Below are positions 1 to 8,077 of a DNA stretch of 19,703 bases, piece after piece (the stretch's first letter is position 1; every line of letters starts with the position of its first letter). Below the pieces are notes generated by a model. It did not search any database, was not told where the DNA came from, and saw only the letters and a list, made by a program, of their open reading frames with translations. Origin of the DNA: JBFMCU01 sp964428225 (GTDB taxonomy: Bacteria; Planctomycetota; UBA1135; GCA-002686595); the NCBI GenBank assembly GCA_964428225.1, contig CAYRXS010000117.1, positions 1 through 19,703 of the forward strand, written 5' to 3'. Made by a program: the position numbers and the translations under genes.

Positions 1-2
1 CC

Positions 3-1634
3 GCTTCAGGACCACAGTTCAGGAAAAACAGAGCGAGGGTCGTGAACGGTTACTTCGTCACGAACAACACGAGCTCCAGCCTGAACGCCTTCATCGACGC
101 CGCGGGCGGGCTCTACGTGTCGAACTGGGCGTCGAAGTACGGGAGCATGTCCGGGGGCTCGTCGGACCACGCGTCGTACAACGCACAGGGCTATCCCGCC
201 TCCTTCCCCTTCGAGGACGTCTCCCAGTACTCGCCGTACATTCACACCTCGAGCGACAACACCTCGCTGTCCACCAACGACTGGGCACTGTCGGAGATGA
301 TGGTCAAGGGAATCCTGGCGGCCGCGGTCTCCAAGGCCGAGCTCGTGGACATGCTCATCACGCACACCCCGCTCTCCGACACGACGGACGCGTGGGATCC
401 GCACCCGGTGACCGCCAACGTGGTGAGCCTGAGCGGGGCCACCGTCACCGACGTGGAGCTCAGCTACTCCACCGACGGGGTGACGTTCACCACGGTGGCG
501 ATGACCGACGTGGGCGGCGGTGACTACGAGGGTTCCATCCCCTCGTTCGTGTCTCTGATCGACATTCACTACTACATCACCGCCTTCGACGACCAGGGCG
601 CGACCGAGACCGTGCCCGAGGGCGCGGACGTCGGCGGTCCGGCCTACAGGTTCTTCGTCGGCGTCAAGACCGTGTACTACGAGACCGGCTTCGAGGGAGG
701 TAGCGACCAGGGCTGGACCCACGGGCAGTTCGCGACCCAGGACGACTGGCAGCGGGGAGCTCCGCAGGGCAAGGTGGGAGATCCCACGTCGGCCTACGAG
801 GGCTCGAACGTCTGGGCCAACGACCTCGGCGCCTCCGGCTGGAACGGCGAATACGCCTCGGACACCGGGAACTGGTTGAAGTCCCCGTCCATCGACTGCT
901 CGAGCGCCGTGAACGTGCGGCTCGAGTTCCAGCGGTGGCTGACCGTCGAGGAGGGCATCTACGACCAGGCCCAGATCCTCGTGGACGGCGTGCAGGTGTG
1001 GGAGAATCCGGCCAGCGGAAACTTGATCGACACGAGGTGGATGCCGGTCTTGCTCGACATCTCCACCCAGGCCGCCGGCGATCCGGACGTGACGGTCGAG
1101 TTCCGGCTGTACTCGGACGGCGGAGTGGAGTTCGGCGGCTGGAACATCGACGCCCTCTCGCTCGCGCAGGTGGAGGCGTCTCCCGGGAACATGTTCGTGT
1201 ACGGCAGCGGCGTGAATCCGTCCGGCAGCATGAGCATCATCTCGGGCAGCGCGTCGATCGGTGATACCGCGGTCCTCGGGATCGACAATCCGCTGGGGAC
1301 CCAGGCTTCGGGCGCGCTCACCTTCCTGTTCGTCTCCGCGCTTCCGGATCCCGGCTATCCCGCCGGGACGCTGATCCCCGGCTACGGAATGTCGGGAGCG
1401 GGGGCGAACGGCGAGCTCCTGATCAGCATCGCGCCGCCCGATCCGGCGCTGGCCCTGACCGGACCGGTGTGGACCGGGGCGGGCAATCCGGCTCCGATCT
1501 CGGTGAACATCCCGAACGATCCCGGCCTCATCGGAATGGAAGCCTATGGTCAAGGGCTCATCCTCGATCCCTCCGTCGCCTTCGGCGTCAAGTTCGGGCT
1601 GACCGAGGGGGTCGTATTCCAGGTCGGCGGCTGA
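3..1634 (+). CDS. Secreted M28-family (leucyl aminopeptidase-like) metallopeptidase, 5'-truncated
   Basis: The reading frame is open from the window edge, so the N-terminal part lies outside; 543 residues are visible. Near the start, SDHASYNAQGYPASFPFE (visible residues about 54-71) followed by IHTSSDN (His at visible residue 81) matches the end of the catalytic domain of bacterial M28 zinc aminopeptidases, where the last His is a metal ligand. The other metal ligands would be upstream and are not seen. After the catalytic domain come an Ig/FN3-like domain (about 120-220), a jelly-roll/MAM-like domain with a WNIDALSLAQ ending (about 222-392), and a C-terminal domain (about 396-543). That last domain has a GSGVNP start and an IPNDPGLIGMEAYGQG motif and is shared with the protease at 3874-5814. 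It is probably an exported, surface or extracellular peptidase. The GTG at 42 should not be taken as the start, because upstream codons continue sensibly in frame. Family call is good; substrate is unknown. Confidence 0.8.
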   Translation, partial: ASGPQFRKNRARVVNGYFVTNNTSSSLNAFIDAAGGLYVSNWASKYGSMSGGSSDHASYNAQGYPASFPFEDVSQYSPYIHTSSDNTSLSTNDWALSEMMVKGILAAAVSKAELVDMLITHTPLSDTTDAWDPHPVTANVVSLSGATVTDVELSYSTDGVTFTTVAMTDVGGGDYEGSIPSFVSLIDIHYYITAFDDQGATETVPEGADVGGPAYRFFVGVKTVYYETGFEGGSDQGWTHGQFATQDDWQRGAPQGKVGDPTSAYEGSNVWANDLGASGWNGEYASDTGNWLKSPSIDCSSAVNVRLEFQRWLTVEEGIYDQAQILVDGVQVWENPASGNLIDTRWMPVLLDISTQAAGDPDVTVEFRLYSDGGVEFGGWNIDALSLAQVEASPGNMFVYGSGVNPSGSMSIISGSASIGDTAVLGIDNPLGTQASGALTFLFVSALPDPGYPAGTLIPGYGMSGAGANGELLISIAPPDPALALTGPVWTGAGNPAPISVNIPNDPGLIGMEAYGQGLILDPSVAFGVKFGLTEGVVFQVGG

Positions 1635-1674
1635 CGTTCGCCGCCGCCGAGATCTCCCGGTTTTCCGGTCTCGT

Positions 1675-1708
1675 GAACGCTCCTCGCTCGAAAGGGCGGG
1701 GAGCGTTC
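1675..1708 (+). terminator. GC-rich hairpin terminator after the M28 peptidase
   Basis: A 15-bp stem without mismatches (three G-U pairs) closes on a GAAA tetraloop at 1690-1693, 41 nt after the stop codon. It is followed by TGGATTC rather than a U-tract, so it would be a non-canonical intrinsic terminator or an RNA 3'-end stabiliser. A second, weaker hairpin with CCGG arms around TTTT lies just upstream at about 1650-1672. Confidence 0.7.
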
Positions 1709-1838
1709 TGGATTCTCGAGTGCTTCCAGCGAGAATCTCTCCCCCCAAATCGGGAGGAGCCCCCCTGAAGGCTCCATTCGTTGTCTCGGCTCGCCCGAGA
1801 ATCCCCGCGCGGCAGAGCTCTTGCCCCCGGACGGAATC

Positions 1839-2633
1839 ATGATCTCACAGCTTCTCATCCCCTCCCTCCTCCTTCTCTCCGCCCCCGCCCTCGTCGAGGG
1901 ACCGGCACCTTCCGTCGGCGCTCCCGAGGCGCCCGTGAGCCTCCTGCTCCAGGAAGCCGAGGAAGCCGAGGCGCCCAAGTGGACCGGCACCGTCAACTTC
2001 GGCCTGACCTTCACCGACGGAAACACGGAGACCATGAACGCGGCCGCCGGCTTCGATGCCGAGCGCCGGGCCGAGAAGGACCGCTGGACGGTGAAGGCCT
2101 TCTGGAACTACTCCGAGCAGGAGATCAACAAGAAGTCCGAGATCACCCAGCGCAACATGGGGGGCAGCGGCAAGTACGACTACTTCGCGACCGAGAAGCT
2201 CTACTACCTCGGCCACGCCGGCGCCGAGCACGACTCGTTCGCCAACCTCGACATCCGCTACTACGGCGGCGGCGGGATCGGCTATCAATTCCGCGAGGAC
2301 GAGAAGGTCAAGTTCTCCGCCGAAGGAGGCCTCGATTACTTCGCCGAGCGGTTCGAGATCGGCAAGGACGAGGAGTACATCGCGGTCCGCGCGGCCTACG
2401 CCTACCAGAACAACCTGACCGAGACCGTGGTCTTCGAACAGACCGCCGAGATGTTCCCCAGCGTCGAGGACATCGAGGACTTCTACTCCAAGCTCGACAC
2501 CCGCTGCCGCGCTTCCCTTACGGACAGCATGTTCGCCCAGCTGCAGTGGGTCATGGATTACGACAACACCCCCGCTCGGTACGCCTACAGGATGGACCAC
2601 CGCGTCATTCTGAGCGTGGGCTGGAGCTTCTGA
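1839..2633 (+). CDS. DUF481 family outer-membrane beta-barrel protein
   Basis: A 264-residue protein. The ATG at 1839 gives an N-terminus MISQLLIPSLLLLSAPALVEG, a typical Sec signal peptide; the in-frame TTG at 1821 would add six residues and is less likely. The mature part opens with WTGTVNFGLTFTDGNTET, the hallmark beginning of DUF481/YdiY-type proteins. It continues as alternating amphipathic strands rich in Tyr, Phe and Glu/Lys and ends in VGWSF, a terminal aromatic residue as expected for BAM-inserted barrels. The length fits the family. The role of the family is not established; it is found in salt- or acid-responsive outer-membrane proteins of other bacteria. The gene lies 40 bp before mscS, so the two may be co-transcribed as an envelope or osmotic-stress pair (inference). 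No convincing Shine-Dalgarno sequence precedes the ATG. Confidence 0.85.
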   Translation: MISQLLIPSLLLLSAPALVEGPAPSVGAPEAPVSLLLQEAEEAEAPKWTGTVNFGLTFTDGNTETMNAAAGFDAERRAEKDRWTVKAFWNYSEQEINKKSEITQRNMGGSGKYDYFATEKLYYLGHAGAEHDSFANLDIRYYGGGGIGYQFREDEKVKFSAEGGLDYFAERFEIGKDEEYIAVRAAYAYQNNLTETVVFEQTAEMFPSVEDIEDFYSKLDTRCRASLTDSMFAQLQWVMDYDNTPARYAYRMDHRVILSVGWSF

Positions 2634-2673
2634 GCTCGACCCCCCACCCCGAAGAAAGAGGAGGAATTCCCCC

Positions 2674-3480
2674 ATGGAGACCATCAAAGACTGGTTCATC
2701 GAACGCGGCCCGGACTGGGGCATGAGGATCGTCACCGCCCTGCTCGTCCTGATCATCGGCTGGTGGGTGGCGAAGATGCTCAAGGGCATCGTCCGCCGGA
2801 TTCTGTCCAAGAAGGTCGACTCGACGCTGACGAACTTCCTGTGCAGCATCCTCTACATGATCCTGATGACCCTGGTCGTCATCTCGGCCCTGGACCGGCT
2901 CGGATTTCCGGTCACGTCATTCGTGGCAATCCTGGCTGCCGCGGGCCTGGCCGTCGGCTTCGCCCTGCAGGGCTCGCTCGGCAACTTCGCGTCCGGGGTC
3001 ATGCTGATCGGCTTCCGGCCCTTCAAGGAAGGTGACTTCGTCGAGGTGGCGGGTCTCGCCGGAGTCGTGCTCGAGGTCGGGGTCTTCGCCACCGTCATGA
3101 AGACTCCGGACAACAAGCGCGTCACGATCCCGAACTCGGCGATCACCGACGGCAACATCGTCAACTTCTCGGCCCACGACACGCGCCGCGTGGACATGGT
3201 GTTCGGCATCGGCTACGACGACGACATCAAGGCCGCCAAGGAGCTCCTCGTGAAGATCCTCGAGGAGAACGATCTCGTGCTCAGCGATCCCGCCCCGGTG
3301 GTCGCGCTCTCCGAGCTCGCCGACTCCAGCGTGAACTTCGTCGTTCGCCCCTGGGTGAAGACCGCGGACTACTGGGACGTCTACTGGGCGACCCACGAGG
3401 CGGTGAAGCTCCGCTTCGACGCGGCCGGGATCAGCATCCCGTACCCGCAGCAGGACGTCCACATGCACGAGGTCGCCTGA
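2674..3480 (+). CDS. mscS: Small-conductance mechanosensitive channel, MscS family
   Basis: This 268-residue protein is close to E. coli MscS in length. It would form a heptameric inner-membrane channel that opens under membrane tension and releases solutes on hypo-osmotic shock. Three hydrophobic segments are visible: about residues 17-35, 54-73 and 81-112. The third is the Gly/Ala-rich pore helix (AAAGLAVGFALQGSLGNFASGV), followed by the family signature GFRPFKEGDFVEVAGLAGVV and then the beta domain (KTPDNKRVTIPNSAITDGNIVNFS). A strong Shine-Dalgarno AGAGGAGGA at 2657-2665 sits 8 nt before the ATG and fixes the start. It probably forms a transcript with the upstream DUF481 gene, since only 40 bp and no hairpin lie between them, and a terminator-like hairpin follows it. 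I see no unusual extra domains. Confidence 0.95.
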   Translation: METIKDWFIERGPDWGMRIVTALLVLIIGWWVAKMLKGIVRRILSKKVDSTLTNFLCSILYMILMTLVVISALDRLGFPVTSFVAILAAAGLAVGFALQGSLGNFASGVMLIGFRPFKEGDFVEVAGLAGVVLEVGVFATVMKTPDNKRVTIPNSAITDGNIVNFSAHDTRRVDMVFGIGYDDDIKAAKELLVKILEENDLVLSDPAPVVALSELADSSVNFVVRPWVKTADYWDVYWATHEAVKLRFDAAGISIPYPQQDVHMHEVA

Positions 3481-3530
3481 CCCTCGTGAGACGAAGCGCG
3501 GTCCCTTCGGCCGCGATCCGAACCGACTCT

Positions 3531-3574
3531 CGCCCCGAGGGCATCGGAGCTCACCCTCCGATCCTCCCGGGGCG
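3531..3574 (+). terminator. Hairpin terminator after mscS
   Basis: Two 19-nt arms (3531-3549 and 3556-3574) pair at 17 of 19 positions, counting one G-U, around a CTCACC loop. The site is 51 nt after the mscS stop. The sequence after it is GTTTCGTG, so there is only a very short U-stretch. A smaller CGCGG/CCGCG hairpin lies upstream at 3497-3515. Confidence 0.6.
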
Positions 3575-3873
3575 GTTTCGTGTCCGGGCGGCGCGGGCGG
3601 ACCCGGCGATTGGCCGAATCGGCGCCGGCGGGCCTTCCGGGGGGGATTCGCCCTAAGTGTCAGGATGACAAGGAGTTGGGGTGGTGGCAGCCTCCCGAGC
3701 TCCCTCGCGCATGGGGAAGAAGGCGGATTCCCGCGAGATTGCCTGAACTCGCAGGCGGGGCCCGGCCGTCAAGATGTTCTGGAGGTCGCTTCGCGACGTG
3801 CCGAACCGCCGCCCGAGAGCGGGGATTCGCGAACGGCGGCCGATCCCCCCACCAACCCCCTTCGAGACACCCC
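3575..3873. other. Non-coding leader region before the first serine protease
   Basis: About 300 bp with no convincing gene. The frame of the downstream protease is open here, but the translated sequence is low-complexity Arg/Gly/Pro with no domain, and the protein's signal peptide begins only at 3874. Small potential stem-loops are visible, for example GTCGC/GCGAC with a 3-nt loop at 3785-3797. I recognise no riboswitch consensus and no clear -35/-10 pair. It presumably contains the promoter and 5' UTR of the protease gene. Confidence 0.5.
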
Positions 3874-5814
3874 ATGTCCATACGACTCTCCCGGGCCCGC
3901 GGCCCGTTGGCGCTGGCGGCGGTTGCCGCCCTGTTCTCCCTGGCTCCGGCCTCCGCTCAGCTCGAGTACGGGGGTGCCCCGTACACGGCGGACAACCGGC
4001 TCGAAAGCTCCGTCCCCACGGAGGCCATGCCCGAAGTCGACGTCCTTGCGCTGCAGGCCGAAGACGCCCTACGCACGAAGAACCAGCCCTTCCGATTCGG
4101 TGACGCGATCGAGGTCGACCTCTCCATGGCCAACTCGGGCGTCTGGGACGAGTTCGCGGACGGCAGCCGGGTTTGGCGCCTGCGCATCGCCTCCGAGGGT
4201 GCCTATTCGCTCAGCTTCCTCTTCTCGCGGTACCAGGTGCCGATGGGTGGCGAGCTCTTCGTCTACAACGACGACCACGGCACGGTTCGCGGGGCCTACA
4301 CCCACGAGAACCACAACGAGGACGGCCAGTTCGCGATCCAGCCCATCCAGGGCGACGCGGTGACGTTCGAGTACTACGAGCCCGCCGGGGTCGACGCCCC
4401 GGGTGAGATCCGCATTTGCAGCGTCATCCACGACTACACCGACATCTTCTCTCTCTACGAGAAGTCCGGCGGCGGCGCGAAGGCGGGCTGGTGCGAGAAT
4501 GACGTCGCCTGCCCCGAGGGCGATCCCTGGTGGAACCAGATCAACGCCACTACGCTGATCATCCTCGGCGGATACCTCTGCAGCGGATCCCTGATCAACA
4601 ACACGGCGCACGACGGAGACCAGCTCTACATCTCCGCCTACCACTGCGGATCGATGAACTCCGCCGTCTTCCGCTTCAACTACGAGAGGTCGGGCTGCGG
4701 TAGCGGATCCGCCCCCACGAACCACACGGTTCAGGGATCGGTCCAGCTCGCGGCGAACTCGTCGAGGGATACTCGGCTCGCCCGCATCACGCCGACCATC
4801 CCCCTGAGCTACGACCCCGTGTACGCGGGCTGGGACCGTACCGACGTCGCGCCCTCCGATACGGTGGCCACCCACCATCCGCAGGGAGGCGTGAAGAAGA
4901 TCAGCTTCGACTACGATTCGCCGGTGAAGTCCGGCAACGACTGGCGCATCGTCCAGTGGGATGACGGAGTGACCGAGCCCGGCTCGTCCGGCTCGCCGCT
5001 GTACACGCCCCAGGGTCGTTTCATCGGCGCGCTCTACGGCGGCCAGGCGACCTGCGACTATCCGTACAACGACTACTACCCCCGCCTGTCCAAGACGTGG
5101 GCCTACGTCGGGCCCTATCTCGACCCGCTCGGCACCGGCGAGACCACGATCGACCACTACGATCCGAACGGCGGCAGCGATCCGACCGCGGAGTTCATCG
5201 GAAGCCCGACCTCGGGATACACCCCGCTGGACGTCGACTTCACCGATCAGTCCACCGGCACGGGCCTCCACACGTGGGCCTGGACGTTCGGGGACGGTGG
5301 CACGTCGGGGGTGCGGCATCCGAGCTACACCTACACTCTCCCCGGCACCTTCACCGTCACGCTGACGGTCACCGGTACCAACGGCAACGACACGAGGACC
5401 CGAACCGGCTACATCACGGTGTCGACGGGCTCGGGAGCGAGCGTCTCGTCCCGCAACGGCTCCGGCGTGAACCCCGACATCTACTCGAGCACCGATCTCC
5501 CGGTCCTCGGCACGACCTGGACTGCGCAGATCGACGGCGGCTCCGTCGGGGCCAGTGGCCTCACCTTCACGGTCGGCTACTCCGCGCCCCTGATCGGCGT
5601 GATGACGGCGATCGGTGAGCTGCTGATCGACATCTCCTCGCCCTGGATGTTGACCAACATCGCGGGCGGCGGATCGAGCATCAGCTACCACAACATCCTG
5701 ATCCCCAACGATCCCGCCTTCGTGGGCCTTCCGGTCTTCATGCAGGGCCTGCTCAACAACCTGGGCGGCGTGGCCCAGCTCACGAACGCCCTGGATCTGA
5801 TCCTCGGCACCTGA
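3874..5814 (+). CDS. Secreted lysyl-endopeptidase-like serine protease (S1 fold) with PKD domain and IPNDP-type C-terminal domain
   Basis: A 646-residue exported protease. I chose the ATG at 3874 because it gives a clean signal peptide (MSIRLSRARGPLALAAVAAL..., cleavage after ASA at residue 28). The upstream in-frame extension looks non-coding. Residues about 29-205 form a pro-region-like domain shared with the next gene. The catalytic core begins around GWCENDVACPEG and resembles Achromobacter lysyl endopeptidase. It shows a likely triad of His257 (SAYHCG), Asp299 (SRDTRLARI) and Ser372 (EPGSSGSPLY). The usual A-A-H-C is A-Y-H-C here. Residues about 437-514 are a PKD domain (WTFGDGGTS, YTYTLPGTFTVTLTVT). 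Residues 522-646 are a C-terminal domain shared with the M28 peptidase at 3-1634. No Shine-Dalgarno sequence is evident. Cleavage specificity cannot be read from the sequence with certainty. Confidence 0.87.
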   Translation: MSIRLSRARGPLALAAVAALFSLAPASAQLEYGGAPYTADNRLESSVPTEAMPEVDVLALQAEDALRTKNQPFRFGDAIEVDLSMANSGVWDEFADGSRVWRLRIASEGAYSLSFLFSRYQVPMGGELFVYNDDHGTVRGAYTHENHNEDGQFAIQPIQGDAVTFEYYEPAGVDAPGEIRICSVIHDYTDIFSLYEKSGGGAKAGWCENDVACPEGDPWWNQINATTLIILGGYLCSGSLINNTAHDGDQLYISAYHCGSMNSAVFRFNYERSGCGSGSAPTNHTVQGSVQLAANSSRDTRLARITPTIPLSYDPVYAGWDRTDVAPSDTVATHHPQGGVKKISFDYDSPVKSGNDWRIVQWDDGVTEPGSSGSPLYTPQGRFIGALYGGQATCDYPYNDYYPRLSKTWAYVGPYLDPLGTGETTIDHYDPNGGSDPTAEFIGSPTSGYTPLDVDFTDQSTGTGLHTWAWTFGDGGTSGVRHPSYTYTLPGTFTVTLTVTGTNGNDTRTRTGYITVSTGSGASVSSRNGSGVNPDIYSSTDLPVLGTTWTAQIDGGSVGASGLTFTVGYSAPLIGVMTAIGELLIDISSPWMLTNIAGGGSSISYHNILIPNDPAFVGLPVFMQGLLNNLGGVAQLTNALDLILGT

Positions 5815-5824
5815 TCGACCGAGA

Positions 5825-5860
5825 CGGCGAGCGCTCCGGATCTCCCCGGGGCGCTCGCCG
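5825..5860 (+). terminator. Hairpin terminator after the first serine protease
   Basis: A 15-bp stem (5825-5839 with 5846-5860, one G-U pair) around a 6-nt loop begins 11 nt after the stop codon. It has no U-tract afterwards (CGAGCGG follows). Confidence 0.7.
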
Positions 5861-6015
5861 CGAGCGGCGCCCGCGAGAAGGGTCCCCCGCGCCGCGCAGG
5901 GGCCGAAACCGCGTCGGCTCGGACAGGAATCCCGTTTTCAGGTCTCGGCCCCGTCAGAGTGGGGTACTCGTAGAATGGGGGGTCTCTCACCATCACTCCC
6001 GCCATCGACGAGCCG

Positions 6016-7941
6016 ATGACCGCACACCGCCGGATCCGCAGCCTTCTCCCCGGTCTCGTTCTGCTTCTGGGCCTGGCCGCCTCGCCCCTGCACGCCCAGC
6101 GCGAGTACGGAGGAGTCCCTCCCAGCCAGTATCGCGCCCCCGGCAAGCCCGTCCCGACCGTGACCCTGCCCGAGGTCGACGTCGAGGCGCTGTTCGAGGA
6201 GGACGCCGCGGCGGCGAAGGGAGCCGCCCTCCGCTTCGGTTACTCGCACGAGGTGGATCTCGCCTTCGGCAACTCCGGAGTCTGGGAGAACCTCCCCGAG
6301 GGCGGCCGCCTCTGGAGGCTGCGCGTCGAGTCGCGTGACGCACTCTCGATCAGCTTCGTGCTCGGCACCTTCCAGATCCCGCCCGGGGCGGAGCTCTGGG
6401 CGTACGACGACGCGCGCGAGGTCGTCCGGGGAGCCTACACGCACCTGAACCACCAGCCGAACGGCCAGTTCGCCATCCAGCCGATCCCCGGCAGCGCGGT
6501 CACGCTCGAGTACCACGAGCCTGCGGACACGCGGTGGCCCGGACGGCTCGGCATCCGCACCGTGGTCCACGACTACCGCGGCGTCATCCCCATGCTGCGG
6601 CGGGGCGCCGGGGGACAGCAGACCGTGGCGGGATGGTGCGAGGTGGACGTCGCCTGTCCGGAAGGCGCGCCCTATCCCGATCAGATCGCGGCCACCGTGC
6701 ACCTCATCAACGGCGGCCTCAAGTGCTCCGGAGCGCTCCTGAACAACACCGCGGAGGACGGGCGGCAGCTCCTCCTGACCGCCGAGCACTGCGGCGATCT
6801 CGCCAACGGGGTCTTCGTGTTCAACTATCAGATGTCGGGGTGCGGCACCGGCACCTCGTCGATGAACGATGCGGTGTCGGGTTCGATCGAGCTGGCCGCC
6901 GACGTGCCGCTGGACTTTCGACTCGTCGAGATCACGGACCAGCTCCCGGAGAGCTACGACGTGTACTTCGCCGGCTGGGACTGGACCGATGCCATCCCGA
7001 CCGACACCTACACGATCCACCATCCCCAGGGCGATCCGAAGAAGATCAGCTTCGACCACGACGCTCCCGTCAAGTCCTCGACGTGGTGGCACATCCTCGA
7101 CTGGGAGATCGGCGCGACCGAGCCCGGCTCCTCGGGCGCCCCGCTCTTCGATCCGCAGAACCGGCACATCGGCCAGCTCTCCTACGGGGCCGCGACGTGC
7201 GGTAATCCGGTGGACGACTACTACGGGCGCATGGCGGCGCAGTGGGCCATGGTGGCTCCCTACCTCGATCCGCTGGGGACCGGGCAGGGGACGCTCGACG
7301 GCTTCGATCCGAACGCGGGTACGGACGACCCCATCGACATCACGCAGATCACGCCGAGCTCCATCCCGAGCCTGATGCCCGGGACGGGGCAGGAGATCGA
7401 GATCTTCGGAACCGGGTTCAGCGACTGGTCGACGATCGAGGTGGACGGGACGCCCGTGGATCCCGGCTCCGTCACGCGCCGGACCGCGGGCCGAATCTCG
7501 TTCGACATGCCCCAGGTCGGTGCTCTCGGGCTGGCGACGGTCACCGTCCGGGAGACCACCGACTTCGACGACCACCCCGTCGACGTCGTGGCCCCCGATC
7601 CTCTCGTGCTCCAGGTGGGAACCGGGGATCCCGGCAACTACGTCGGGTCGTTCCTGGGCGTGGACGTGATCATCGCCGGGCAGCCGGGGGACCTGCACTT
7701 CGTCGCGTATTCCACGAGCGACCTGCCGAGCTCGCATCCGCTCTGCATGCTCGACATCGGCAACAACTGGAGCGAGCTCTACTTCTTGCCCGTAAACGCG
7801 GTCGAGGGCAAGGGGTGGCACACGTGGAACGAGGGGACCCACGGGATCACCTTCACCACGTTCTTCGCCCAGTCGGTGAACCTGAGCGTGGGGTACCCAC
7901 TCCCCGTCAGCAACCTCCAGGAGATCTTCGTGGCCTTCTGA
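6016..7941 (+). CDS. Secreted lysyl-endopeptidase-like serine protease, paralog of the preceding gene, with IPT/TIG domain
   Basis: A 641-residue exported protein. The signal peptide MTAHRRIRSLLPGLVLLLGL is followed by SPLHA and a likely cleavage near residue 27, leaving QREYGG, parallel to QLEYGG in the paralog. The pro-region-like domain (about 28-205) and protease core align throughout with the gene at 3874. The likely triad is His258 (LTAEHCG), Asp300 (PLDFRLVEI) and Ser373 (EPGSSGAPLF), each offset by one residue from the paralog, so the cores have almost no net indels. In place of the PKD domain there is an IPT/TIG-like Ig fold at about 441-516 (ITPSSIPSLMPGTGQEIEIFGTGF). After it comes a different C-terminal domain (about 530-641, CMLDIGNNWSELYFLPV region). 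The protein is probably extracellular or surface-bound. The 201-bp gap upstream has a terminator hairpin, so it is probably transcribed separately from its paralog. Confidence 0.87.
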   Translation: MTAHRRIRSLLPGLVLLLGLAASPLHAQREYGGVPPSQYRAPGKPVPTVTLPEVDVEALFEEDAAAAKGAALRFGYSHEVDLAFGNSGVWENLPEGGRLWRLRVESRDALSISFVLGTFQIPPGAELWAYDDAREVVRGAYTHLNHQPNGQFAIQPIPGSAVTLEYHEPADTRWPGRLGIRTVVHDYRGVIPMLRRGAGGQQTVAGWCEVDVACPEGAPYPDQIAATVHLINGGLKCSGALLNNTAEDGRQLLLTAEHCGDLANGVFVFNYQMSGCGTGTSSMNDAVSGSIELAADVPLDFRLVEITDQLPESYDVYFAGWDWTDAIPTDTYTIHHPQGDPKKISFDHDAPVKSSTWWHILDWEIGATEPGSSGAPLFDPQNRHIGQLSYGAATCGNPVDDYYGRMAAQWAMVAPYLDPLGTGQGTLDGFDPNAGTDDPIDITQITPSSIPSLMPGTGQEIEIFGTGFSDWSTIEVDGTPVDPGSVTRRTAGRISFDMPQVGALGLATVTVRETTDFDDHPVDVVAPDPLVLQVGTGDPGNYVGSFLGVDVIIAGQPGDLHFVAYSTSDLPSSHPLCMLDIGNNWSELYFLPVNAVEGKGWHTWNEGTHGITFTTFFAQSVNLSVGYPLPVSNLQEIFVAF

Positions 7942-7964
7942 TCGACCGGTCGAGGTCGAACCGA

Positions 7965-7994
7965 CGAGCCGGCGTTCCCGCGGACGCCGGCTCG
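7965..7994 (+). terminator. Hairpin terminator after the second serine protease
   Basis: A perfect 11-bp GC-rich stem (7965-7975 with 7984-7994) with an 8-nt loop lies 24 nt after the stop. It is followed by CTTCACAAGG, again without a U-tract. Confidence 0.7.
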
Positions 7995-8077
7995 CTTCAC
8001 AAGGGGATCCCCCCGACGGTTTCGCTATCATCCGCGCCCCGGATCGAACGCGACGAGCCCGGTTCGGGTTGCCGACG

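Noticed and set aside
3580..3873. N-terminal extension of about 98 codons on the first serine protease
   Set aside because: The extension is low-complexity Arg/Gly/Pro, has no domain and would bury the signal peptide that begins at 3874.
5971..5976. TAGAAT as a -10 element before the second serine protease
   Set aside because: No matching -35 at a suitable distance; too weak to list as a promoter.
8026..8031. TATCAT with upstream TTCACA (7996-8001) as a promoter for the cytochrome gene
   Set aside because: The spacer would be 24 bp, too long for a standard sigma-70 promoter.
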